From Acidobacteriota bacterium (GTDB lineage Bacteria > Acidobacteriota > Holophagae > Acanthopleuribacterales > Acanthopleuribacteraceae): 64,000 bases of DNA. Below are positions 26,104-34,101 of this stretch, piece by piece. The notes under the pieces were generated by a model. It ran no database searches. It was not told the DNA's origin and worked only from the letters and a program-made list of their open reading frames with translations. The DNA is taken from NCBI GenBank assembly GCA_002747255.1, contig PDUC01000025.1, positions 112,801-176,800 of the forward strand. The letters run 5' to 3'. Position 1 is the stretch's first letter; each line of letters starts with the position of its first letter. Position numbers and translations under genes: made by a program.

Positions 26104-28525
26104 TGATATCCTCCAGGTAGAAAGCATAGGCCTCTCTGAATCGCTCGAGATCCTGTATGAGTTGGGTTCGCATGAAACTCAAATCCTGTTCCGCGTCCTG
26201 TCTCCAGAACGCGTTCCAAAGTGTTTCAATGGGTTGGAACAGGAAATCGTAGTGATGAAAGGCGCCCAGAGCCATAATACCCGTCAGGGCGGTACCCGCC
26301 ATCAAGATGTAACTGATCATGCCGCCAAAAAAATGACTGAAAACGGCATTCAAAAGGACATAGTAAAGAGGATAAATAACGAGTCCCGTTACCAGCTTGG
26401 CAGTTGCTTGCCAGACATAATCCAGCGGCATGAACCCAACGATGTGTTTCGTCAATCGGTAGGGCAGCCAGTGAAGAACCAGACCCAGCATGTGAGGCGA
26501 GAAGACCGCTTTGGTATAGGCCCACATATCTTTAAATGTAATGGGTGCCTGATTGGCTTTTAATTCAAGGTGTTGTCTGGAATCCATGTAGGTCTGCAGT
26601 CGCTCCTGCAATTTCACCACGCTGGTTGGATCCGTCTGACAGTAGTGATTGACCGCCTGGCTGATGGCGAGTCTGGCTTCGTTGGCATCATCGGTTTTCA
26701 TGAACTGACAGAGTTGGGTGCCGTAAAGTGAAGAAATCTGGTGAACGAGCTGTTCTTTTTCCGGATCTTGTAAATGGGGAACAAGCTCGATGAGTTTACT
26801 TGTCAGCTGCTTCGTTACGGCTCGAACTTGAGTTTTGGGTTCTTCTGAATACGCCTCTTGAAGATGGATCAGTGAAACAGGAGCCCCAATTCGAATGGTG
26901 ACGGAAGAACGGAAGACGGACGGTTTTTCATAGTCCAAACCAATGGGTAAAATGGGTGTATCTTTCTTCCAGTCTGAAGCTGTCAGGGCCCCAAAGACGA
27001 TTCTCGCGGCCCCGGTTTTCAGCGGCTTGAGCGTTAGTCCGGCTTGTGAAATACCCTCCGGGAAAATGAGGATGGTCTTGCCGTTATTGAGTAAAGCCGA
27101 TGCCCTGGAAAGCGACTGCTTGTTCTTGTTCATTCTGCTGCGCGGACCATCGGCGGCTCTTTGAACCGGAATCAGACCCAAATGATCGAGCAGGGAACCT
27201 ATGACAGGAATGCTCCAGAGCGTGCTCTTTGCCAGGAACTTGAGCTTAAAGGGCACTACCGCTGAAACCAGTAACGGGTCGAAAAATGTATTGGGGTGAT
27301 TGGCAACCAGGAGAGCCCCATTCAGACCGGACAGGTGTTCCAAGCCGCGTACTTTAATTTTACCGAAGAAGAGCTCGCAAATAGTTCTTTGCAGGTACTT
27401 CATCCAGGTGTTAATGCTGAATAAAGGTGCGTCTTGCTGGGAGTTGAGCCAGGCATTTCCCCAGCTGGTTTCCACGATGGGTTCGTTTTTGGCTTCGTTT
27501 GAAGCCCTCTCAGGGTAAATGGTCTGATTGACGATAATCAGTAACAGTAAAATGGCGATTAAAACAAATTGACTGTGCAGCAGGCTGTGTAAGTAAAATC
27601 CGCCAGTCAGGCCCGCGCAGGCCGAGAAAATCAGCATTCCGGTAAAGATGCCGGAGAAGTCGGAGGGCAGGCTCCTCTTGTAAAAGGAAACGGTTGCCCA
27701 TCGCTCCATGGTAAACAAGGTGAAGAAGAAACAGATGAAAAAAAGCTGCTCAGAGGCATCCAGATGGCTAGCGTTGAGGATGAAGAGTCCCAGCAAGAGA
27801 ACGTACACCAGCGCCAGAGTGCGCTTAAATCCCAAATACTGAATATTGAGCTGAGAGAGAAAGATTCCCATTGCTGTTGTCGCCACGTACCAAATCCAAC
27901 TGGGTTTGTGCCAAAACAAGGTGTAACCAACCATGTAGCCGGCCATGAGAAAGCTGAGTGCCTGCAGCAGAGTGAGAGCCTTTAAATCTTTAAACTCGCC
28001 TCTTTGGGGTATCGGACTCCTTTTCGGAACCGTGTCCACTTTTCTTCTCGTGGTGAGGAAGGACAGAAAGAGGAAGAAACACAGATTCATGATTAACAGG
28101 GTCTGTGTGAAAAAGGCCGCACTATGCGGTGCTCTTGCGTGTATTTGCAGAAGCAGCAGAGCCAGGCAGAGAGCCATGACAGTGGGCCAGTGATTGTCAT
28201 CCTGATCTTTGCTGGACTCGTAGTGAATGAGATGCCCTGCCCAGAAACTCAAAATCAGGGAAACACTCAGGAAGTGAAAAATTCCCGTCCAGTAATACAC
28301 CAAAACCAATATGCTCGCCAGAGTGAGAGCCCAGATTTTGGCGTTTAAGTGGTTCTTCAGGTTGTCGATCAGGCGTCCTGCGAACATCAGAAAGAGAGAG
28401 GGAATCAGGAAACCGAGAACCAGGACTTCGTGTATTCTCATCTCGCTCCGAACCAGCAGCAGGAGGGAAAGAGAGATGATGCTGGCAAAACCGTAATTGG
28501 CAGCCAGGCGCAGTTTTCTGTTCAT
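26081..28525 (-). CDS. Multi-pass membrane protein fused to a PlsC-type acyltransferase domain
   Basis: The 814-residue protein has an N-terminal half (about 1-330) with ten to twelve hydrophobic segments resembling a transporter-like or uncharacterised membrane domain. An acyltransferase domain (about 375-570) shows NHPNTFFD (the NHx4D motif), the PVQRAADGPRSR region, FPEGISQAG (FPEGTRS-like, with Ile for Thr) and LPIGLDYEKP. A C-terminal part has two or three more membrane segments. PlsC-like enzymes acylate lysophospholipid-type substrates with acyl-CoA or acyl-ACP. It could act in phospholipid or glycolipid synthesis, with the N-terminal part moving a lipid substrate, as in LplT-Aas of E. 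coli; this is inference. ATGA overlap couples it to orn. Confidence 0.82.
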   Translation of the reverse strand: MNRKLRLAANYGFASIISLSLLLLVRSEMRIHEVLVLGFLIPSLFLMFAGRLIDNLKNHLNAKIWALTLASILVLVYYWTGIFHFLSVSLILSFWAGHLIHYESSKDQDDNHWPTVMALCLALLLLQIHARAPHSAAFFTQTLLIMNLCFFLFLSFLTTRRKVDTVPKRSPIPQRGEFKDLKALTLLQALSFLMAGYMVGYTLFWHKPSWIWYVATTAMGIFLSQLNIQYLGFKRTLALVYVLLLGLFILNASHLDASEQLFFICFFFTLFTMERWATVSFYKRSLPSDFSGIFTGMLIFSACAGLTGGFYLHSLLHSQFVLIAILLLLIIVNQTIYPERASNEAKNEPIVETSWGNAWLNSQQDAPLFSINTWMKYLQRTICELFFGKIKVRGLEHLSGLNGALLVANHPNTFFDPLLVSAVVPFKLKFLAKSTLWSIPVIGSLLDHLGLIPVQRAADGPRSRMNKNKQSLSRASALLNNGKTILIFPEGISQAGLTLKPLKTGAARIVFGALTASDWKKDTPILPIGLDYEKPSVFRSSVTIRIGAPVSLIHLQEAYSEEPKTQVRAVTKQLTSKLIELVPHLQDPEKEQLVHQISSLYGTQLCQFMKTDDANEARLAISQAVNHYCQTDPTSVVKLQERLQTYMDSRQHLELKANQAPITFKDMWAYTKAVFSPHMLGLVLHWLPYRLTKHIVGFMPLDYVWQATAKLVTGLVIYPLYYVLLNAVFSHFFGGMISYILMAGTALTGIMALGAFHHYDFLFQPIETLWNAFWRQDAEQDLSFMRTQLIQDLERFREAYAFYLEDINGSQISN

Positions 28526-29058
28526 TTCTTTCCTTTCATACGGGCTGTGCTTACAAAGTCGAGGTAATGCCTGAGTTCCAGGATGGATTCTTCAATGTCA
28601 TCCAGTGCGCGATGAGTTTCTTTCTTGGCAAAACCCTGATTGAATTTATGTTTGAAAATGATTTTAAAGGAACTCACGTCCAGCATGCGGTAATGCAGTT
28701 TTTTTGAAAGATCAGGCATGTACTTATCAATGAATTTGCGGTCTTGGTGAATGGAGTTACCAGCCAGAACAGGAGCTTCGTCGGGGAAGTAGCGTTCCAG
28801 TTTTTTGAGAACCGTTTCTTCCACTTCTTTTAGGCTTTTACCGAATTTAACCTTGGCAGTCAGACCGGAATCTCCGTGTGTTTTGGTGTTCCATTCGTCC
28901 ATCTTGTCGAGCTCTTCCTGAGGCTGAAAGACCACTGTTTCATAGCGGTCCAGGATCTTGAAGTCCAGGTCGGTGATGATTGAAGCAAACTCGATAATGA
29001 CGTTTTCGTCTGGATCCAGACCCGTCATCTCTAAATCAACCCAAAAAATACGTTCCAT
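28522..29058 (-). CDS. orn: Oligoribonuclease
   Basis: 3'-5' exoribonuclease of the DEDDh family that degrades di- and short oligoribonucleotides, including pGpG from c-di-GMP breakdown. Motif I FWVDLEMTGLDP, motif II GNSIHQDRKFIDKYMPDL, motif III HRALDDIEESILEL (DEDDh His and Asp) are all present. Length 178 aa is typical (181 in E. coli). It leads an operon with the membrane acyltransferase and the MDR oxidoreductase. GAGG precedes the ATG at about 7 bases. Confidence 0.96.
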   Translation of the reverse strand: MERIFWVDLEMTGLDPDENVIIEFASIITDLDFKILDRYETVVFQPQEELDKMDEWNTKTHGDSGLTAKVKFGKSLKEVEETVLKKLERYFPDEAPVLAGNSIHQDRKFIDKYMPDLSKKLHYRMLDVSSFKIIFKHKFNQGFAKKETHRALDDIEESILELRHYLDFVSTARMKGKK

Positions 29059-29511
29059 ATTAACTCCTCTAGGTATTCATTCTAGCAGAAAGACACCTTG
29101 TTTCACAGCTCAGGCAATGAAGTTGGGTAAGATGGAGGGAAACAGCCTTGTTCATGACGTTAATCTGTGTTGCCATTTTACGCGGGTGAACGCTGGTGTT
29201 GAACACAACAAAATAAAATCGACTTAAAACGGCAAAGAACATTTGACTTAGGACTTTCACATTCACTATATTGGCAGGATGAGTTAATGTGGAGATGATG
29301 GGTCCTCAGCATTTCCTGATTGCTTCCACTGAGGTCATGCCAAACTATAACAGTTCTTGAAATGAGTGTGAAATAAGGCAGAAACAGACCGTTTTTGGCT
29401 GTTATAGGGCGAAATATGCAAAAAGCCGGGGTTGACAAAGACACCCTCTCATGTTGATAGCCAGGAAAGGCGGTGCTGGCAAGACCTGTGTTAGTATAGG
29501 AGATAATTAAA
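29059..29511. other. 453-base intergenic region, left boundary of a small AT-rich island
   Basis: It separates divergent orn and the AlbA_2 gene. No credible coding frame is visible. A promoter candidate for the AlbA_2/ParA pair lies at 29432-29459. The strand downstream is more AT-rich than the flanking housekeeping genes. I see no tRNA or clear attachment site. Confidence 0.4.
29432..29459 (+). promoter_or_regulatory. Candidate sigma70 promoter for the AlbA_2/ParA module
   Basis: Perfect -35 TTGACA at 29432-29437, then 16 bases, then -10 TTGATA at 29454-29459. A leader of about 45 bases runs to the ribosome site TAGGAG and the ATG at 29512. No operator-like dyad overlaps it. Confidence 0.45.
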
Positions 29512-30720
29512 ATGAAACGCTTTTCTGACCTGGAACTGGAATCATTGTTAAACGATCTGGAGTCCGACACAGCAGAACGAAAAGAATCCTTCAAAGGAGA
29601 CAATCCCAAAAAAGGGCGCCAGGCAATATGCGCATTTGCCAATGATTTACCCAATCACAATAAACCGGGAGTGCTTTTTATAGGGGCCAAGGATAATGGA
29701 ACACCTACCAATCTACCCATTACAGATGAGTTGTTGCTTAAATTAGCCGATATAAAAACGGACGGAAACATTTTGCCTCTACCCGTACTTTCAGTAGAAA
29801 AACGCATGTTAAAAGGCTCTGAAATGGCTGTGGTAACGGTGATGCCTTCTGATATGCCGCCTGTTAAATATGCAGGAAGAATCTGGGTTCGTACCGGATC
29901 TCGTCGTTCCATAGCCAATGAACAGGAAGAACGAATACTGATAGAAAAAAGAAGGTACAAAAATCTACCATTCGATATTTATCCCGTACCGTCTGCCAAG
30001 ATTACAGATCTTTCCAAGACAATCTTTGAAAATGAATATCTTCCTTCAGCTTTTGCTGAAGACGTACTTAAAGAGAATAGTCGTACCCATGAAGAACGGC
30101 TCGCCTCATGTAAAATGATTGTTTCGCCAGAGGATACCACTCCTACTGTGCTGGGTCTTTTGTCCATGGGAAAGACACCGCAGGATTTTATACCGGGTGC
30201 CTATATTCAATTCCTGCGTATTAATGGAACAGAACTGGCAGATCCCGTCGTTGACGAAGAGAGTATAAGAGGCGGTTTTGTAGAAATATTGCGTCGTTGC
30301 GAAGAAAAATTAAAAGCGCATAATCGAACGGCTATTGATATTACGTCAACAGCAACTCACCGGATCAACAGACCTTTTCCTCCGGCAGCACTTCAGCAAA
30401 TTCTTTACAATGCGGTGCTGCATCGCACCTATGAAAGTACAAATGCTCCGGTTCGAATTAATTGGTTTAATGATCGTATAGAAATAAATAGTCCTGGTGG
30501 GCCTTATGGAAATGTAACCAGTGAAAATTTCGGTAAACCAGGTATTACGGATTATCGCAATCCAAATATTGCAGATGTACTTAAAACATTTGGCTTCATT
30601 CAGGCCTTCGGCAGGGGCATTGCCACGGCTCAAAAAGAGATGCGAACAAATGGAAACCCTGAGATTGAATTTGAAACGAACCAGAGTGCAGTTGTTTGCA
30701 CTTTAAGAGGAAAACCATGA
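29512..30720 (+). CDS. Schlafen-AlbA_2 domain protein with C-terminal HATPase_c_4 domain
   Basis: Residues about 10-130 form an AlbA_2 (Schlafen-like, divergent AAA) domain: ERKESFKGDNPKKGRQAICAFAND, then GVLFIGAKDNGTP and VKYAGRIWVRTGSRRS, the usual DNA/RNA-interacting fold. The C-terminal part (about 280-395) is the linked GHKL-type HATPase_c_4 domain: LQQILYNAVLHRTYE, FNDRIEINSPGGPYG, NPNIADVLKTFGFIQAFGRG. Length (402 aa) fits this two-domain family, members of which are described as ATP-binding or putative transcriptional regulators and also occur near defence genes. The ATG of the downstream ParA-like gene overlaps this stop (ATGA), so the two form one translationally coupled unit. A real role is unknown. 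Confidence 0.85.
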   Translation: MKRFSDLELESLLNDLESDTAERKESFKGDNPKKGRQAICAFANDLPNHNKPGVLFIGAKDNGTPTNLPITDELLLKLADIKTDGNILPLPVLSVEKRMLKGSEMAVVTVMPSDMPPVKYAGRIWVRTGSRRSIANEQEERILIEKRRYKNLPFDIYPVPSAKITDLSKTIFENEYLPSAFAEDVLKENSRTHEERLASCKMIVSPEDTTPTVLGLLSMGKTPQDFIPGAYIQFLRINGTELADPVVDEESIRGGFVEILRRCEEKLKAHNRTAIDITSTATHRINRPFPPAALQQILYNAVLHRTYESTNAPVRINWFNDRIEINSPGGPYGNVTSENFGKPGITDYRNPNIADVLKTFGFIQAFGRGIATAQKEMRTNGNPEIEFETNQSAVVCTLRGKP

Positions 30721-31733
30721 AGCAATCGATATTGACATTTTTCAATAACAAAGGTGGTGTTGGAAAAACATCTCTGATTTATCATCTGGCCTGGATGTAT
30801 GCCATTCTTGAAAAACGGGTTATCATTGCGGATCTTGACCCCCAGGCCAATTTAACCGCAGCGTTTCTCAATGAAAACACAATTGAAGAAATCTGGACAA
30901 AACGTGAAGCAGGCTCAACGGTATATCACTGTGTCAAACCCCTGACAGGTGTTGGAGACATTGCGCAACCTGTTCTCAGGAATATTTCAGCCAACCTTTA
31001 TCTGATTCCTGGAGATGTCAACCTCTCGGGATATGAGGACACGTTATCAAATGAATGGCCCAACAGCATGGGAGACAATAACCTTTACCGTCCGATGCGC
31101 ATTTTGAGCTCATTCTGGCAGGTGATGCAGAAAGCAGCGTTGAAGATTGATGCCGATATCATTCTGGTCGATATTGGCCCCAATTTAGGTGCAATCAATC
31201 GGTCCGTTTTAATTGCAACAGACTATGTCGTAATTCCTCTTGGGGCAGACATTTTTTCTCTGCAAGGCTTGGAAAACCTTGGGCCAACATTGAGGAGTTG
31301 GCAGAATCTGTGGCAAAAGAGAATGGATAATTGGGAAAACAGCTCTGAAAAAAATGAATATCCTGATTTCCAGCTTCCTAAAGGTAACATGCAGCCCATT
31401 GGCTATCTTTGCCAGCAGCACAGTGTGCGACTCAACCGCCCTGTACAGGCTTACGACAAATGGGTAAACCGCATTCCCAAAGTTTATCGGAATGCTGTTC
31501 TGAATGAAGATTCAAATATCGCTTTTTTGCAGAAGGATGATCCCTATTGTCTAGCTACTGTTAAGCATTACCGCAGCTTAATTCCCATGGCTCAGGAACA
31601 CCGCAAACCTATCTTCAATCTCACTTCGGCAGATGGAGCTATTGGCAGCCATGCCAACGCCGCTCAAGATGCCAAAAAAGACTTTAGAAAACTTGCAATG
31701 ACAATTGCTCAAAAAATTGGGATGACGATATGA
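30717..31733 (+). CDS. ParA/MinD-superfamily ATPase coupled to the AlbA_2 protein
   Basis: Deviant Walker A motif NNKGGVGKTSLIYHLAW (about residues 9-25) with the signature Lys, Walker A' region IADLDPQANLTAAFL and Walker B-like ILVDIGPNLGAINRSVL identify the ParA family. I chose ATG 30717, which overlaps the previous stop, over the frame opening at 30696. The 338-residue protein is longer than typical chromosomal ParA (about 260), with an insertion around 195-290 that includes GYLCQQHSVRLNRPVQAYDKW. There is no ParB or parS nearby, so plasmid or chromosome partition is unlikely; a mobile-element or defence role with the AlbA_2 protein is possible. A four-helix-bundle pseudogene follows on the other strand. 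Confidence 0.86.
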   Translation: MKQSILTFFNNKGGVGKTSLIYHLAWMYAILEKRVIIADLDPQANLTAAFLNENTIEEIWTKREAGSTVYHCVKPLTGVGDIAQPVLRNISANLYLIPGDVNLSGYEDTLSNEWPNSMGDNNLYRPMRILSSFWQVMQKAALKIDADIILVDIGPNLGAINRSVLIATDYVVIPLGADIFSLQGLENLGPTLRSWQNLWQKRMDNWENSSEKNEYPDFQLPKGNMQPIGYLCQQHSVRLNRPVQAYDKWVNRIPKVYRNAVLNEDSNIAFLQKDDPYCLATVKHYRSLIPMAQEHRKPIFNLTSADGAIGSHANAAQDAKKDFRKLAMTIAQKIGMTI

Positions 31734-31874
31734 AGATGGAGTTAGTGGCAAGTTGTTAGTGGTGAGTTTCTTCATCAATGCCCTGACCGGTTACTTCAAT
31801 TTATCAATTTAAGATTGGAGTAGGTTGGTCAGATTGCAGAAAACCCAAGCGCTCAGCTATGATCAGTTAAGTCT

Positions 31875-32120
31875 CTACTTCTGCTGATGATCCACGAACG
31901 ATGGAAAGAAGTTGCCAATATGTGCGGTGGAATTTCGTGCATGCCTTTCAGTTAGAGCAGATGGAACCGAAATCGCAGCCCGACGAAGTTGATTGGTGAG
32001 TCCATCAAACTCTTCTTTTGAAGAACTGCGTGTAACCCGATCAATTATTCCCACCAAGTCCATTGCCTTTTGTCAGACAATCAAATCCTTGTCACTTTCT
32101 TTTTCCGCGCCACTCGCCAC
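31875..32120 (-). pseudogene. Decayed four-helix-bundle (S23/IVS-type) protein gene
   Basis: From a possible GTG at 32120 the frame reads KDLIV, then an in-frame TGA (32073-32075) at the position of the conserved Trp of the family start motif (KDLxVWQKAMDLV), then QKAMDLVGIIDRVTR, FDGLTNQLRRAAISVPSAL and ERHARNST, an unmistakable match to the four-helix-bundle proteins first found in 23S rRNA intervening sequences. A single G to A change in TGG would explain the stop. After that the frame loses similarity and ends at 31875, so the second half of the bundle is missing. The gene is dead unless TGA is read through. Confidence 0.7.
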
Positions 32121-32150
32121 GCATTTCAATTCAGGATTGAACAGCCTTTA

Positions 32151-32184
32151 TACAGGCGTTACAACGCGGTGTCATACGCCTGTA
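32151..32184. repeat. Perfect 9-bp inverted repeat downstream of the PNGase F-like gene
   Basis: TACAGGCGT (32151-32159) and ACGCCTGTA (32176-32184), with a 16-base loop, lie 20 bases past the stop of the gene ending at 32203 on minus. There is no T-run, so it may be a Rho-assisted terminator, an mRNA 3'-end stabiliser or a leftover dyad of a mobile element. Confidence 0.4.
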
Positions 32185-32202
32185 CAAAGTGCTGTTGCAG
32201 TT

Positions 32203-33927
32203 TCACTCGTATAAATAGAGCTTTAGCGAGAGAATTTGATACGGGGTTGCATTGTTGGTCTGGGTATTTTCATAGGGCTCACCATTGGCCATCAGTACGT
32301 TGTAGTTAAACGTATTGCCCGCTCCTGTTTGCAGGGCCTGAGTGATGTCTATTTGGTGCCCGAGGACAATGGCTCCGGGGCACCAGCCGTTTCGGTCGTA
32401 GCGCCATGTACCTGCCTGTGGGCTGACGGGGTTGAATTCACAGTCGCCTCGCCAGGGGATGGAAGAGAAGGGGATGTTGTTGACGATAATGTCGTTTCGC
32501 ATCTCGCAGAATTCGGCGCAGTTGTAGGTGTTTCCAAAGCTGTGTCCTGTCGCGATCAGATGGGCTTCCACTTTTGTGACCCAGTCGGGAATGTCGATGT
32601 TAACCGGTGTAATTTGGGAGGCAATATCGTGTCCTTCTTCCAGGTTTCCCAGATTCAGGTTGCGACGTCCCCAGACGTTGATGACCTCTCTTGGCCCTTG
32701 CTTCTGCCCAGGTAAGAAGACCAGATTGGCACTAACCCGCCAGCCTTCACCGTCCGAATGTCCGGGCCCAACCCAGGTATCGATCCAGGAGACCAATTTC
32801 TGTTCACCTTGCAGGTAAGCCGCCAGGGGCGTGACATCGATGAACTGACACATGCCCATGCGGTAAGGGGTGATGAAGCGCGTCAATTCCAAATACTCCC
32901 AGTTTTCCCTCTCTTCGTCCGGGTTGAGAACCAATTGAATGCTGCCCGAGCGGTCCCAGTGATCACAAAGCCCGTTTTCAGGACACTCTAAAGTGAATTG
33001 CAGGCCAACCTGTTCCCAATTGGTTTCGTTGGGAAAGACCACAGTTTGTTCAATTTCGCGGTGGTTTTCAGCTCCAAAATAGTGATAAACCTGCTCAAAA
33101 GCGGGAACGATCACGGCATTTTCGGGTAGTTCCTCGGGGCATTCATACCACGGCGCGTGTTCCGCAAAGTGATAACCCGATCCAGATGGCGGCTGACCGT
33201 ATTCATAGACAGGTGTGGCGTCGTTCTGCCAGAGGTAACTGGTAGGTGCGTCGGCGTAAGTTCCACGCAAAGCCATCACAGCCAGCGGTTGGTCCGACTC
33301 AATGGTAAAGTGAGCGATGGACTTTTCAGGGAAGAGGTCGCCCAAAACGACGAGCTTCTTCTCGAAAACGCTTACGTTTTCAATGACTTTACTGTCGTAG
33401 ACGAAATCACTCCAGTAGCGTTGGCTGATGGTGATGTTACAGGCTTCCTTACCTGTGTTGACAATGGCCAGACCGTCCCAGACTTGACTCCAGTCACCGG
33501 GATAGACGCGCCATTTCTTGGCCTGCACTTTGGATTCACCCACATGAGCCGGGGAACTGCCTTCTTTTACAGAGGTATAAGTCGTGGTCAAATCGATTCC
33601 AGGGTCACCCGAAATGACAATATGAGAGACACGATCGGAACCAAATAGCTCCTGCGGCGTCTTGTAAGTTTTCCTGTTGGGCTCCATACTCTTGGTGAGT
33701 GAAACGAGGATGTCACCTTCTGCAGAATAAGCCGTCATGGTGTAATACAAGGACGCTTGACTGTTGTTGGACAGAATCAAGCCCGGATCAAAACCACCCG
33801 ATGTTTTTGAAATATGGTTGATCATGCGAATTGAAGGATCCGCAGCTTGAAGGGGTAGGAGCATGGCACTTAGTAAAAGTGCCTCGAGAACGATTAAAAT
33901 GGATAGGGTTCCTTTGTTTGAAGTCAT
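32203..33927 (-). CDS. Secreted protein with peptide-N-glycosidase F-like C-terminal region
   Basis: The start at 33927 has GGAGG 7 bases upstream and gives 574 aa with a signal peptide (about 1-29, ILIVLEALLLSAMLLPLQAA). Residues about 30-235 are beta-rich with no recognised family. Residues about 260-574 resemble the PNGase F N and C beta-sandwich pair: NREIEQTVVFP-like entry, LECPENGLCDHWDRSGSIQL, ELTRFITPYRMG, VTPLAAYLQGEQKLVSWIDTWV, and GWRVSANLVFLPGQK. PNGase F cleaves N-glycans from asparagine; relatives exist in bacteria that feed on glycoproteins. The CDxWDR motif and TPY region support the fold; I cannot verify the catalytic residues (Asp60, Glu206, Glu118 in the Elizabethkingia enzyme). 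Upstream is a divergent promoter region with the flavoprotein gene. Confidence 0.68.
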   Translation of the reverse strand: MTSNKGTLSILIVLEALLLSAMLLPLQAADPSIRMINHISKTSGGFDPGLILSNNSQASLYYTMTAYSAEGDILVSLTKSMEPNRKTYKTPQELFGSDRVSHIVISGDPGIDLTTTYTSVKEGSSPAHVGESKVQAKKWRVYPGDWSQVWDGLAIVNTGKEACNITISQRYWSDFVYDSKVIENVSVFEKKLVVLGDLFPEKSIAHFTIESDQPLAVMALRGTYADAPTSYLWQNDATPVYEYGQPPSGSGYHFAEHAPWYECPEELPENAVIVPAFEQVYHYFGAENHREIEQTVVFPNETNWEQVGLQFTLECPENGLCDHWDRSGSIQLVLNPDEERENWEYLELTRFITPYRMGMCQFIDVTPLAAYLQGEQKLVSWIDTWVGPGHSDGEGWRVSANLVFLPGQKQGPREVINVWGRRNLNLGNLEEGHDIASQITPVNIDIPDWVTKVEAHLIATGHSFGNTYNCAEFCEMRNDIIVNNIPFSSIPWRGDCEFNPVSPQAGTWRYDRNGWCPGAIVLGHQIDITQALQTGAGNTFNYNVLMANGEPYENTQTNNATPYQILSLKLYLYE

Positions 33928-34101
33928 GTTTTTACCTCCAGATGACATTGTTCCATTATACGATAATCAACTGGTACTTATAAGACCGTTCGATGTCGAT
34001 ACCTTTTGAAATGGAAAAGTCGGAATGTTTCTATGGAACAAAAGTGTCAACTTCAATGGCACATAGAGGTACAATAGATCCAAACAGTCAATGGAGAGCG
34101 C

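Noticed and set aside
29400-32200. Integrase, tRNA or attachment-site boundaries of an integrative element
   Set aside because: I looked for tRNA ends, direct repeats and a recombinase gene at both sides of the AlbA_2/ParA pair and saw none, so I call it a small acquired segment only as an inference.
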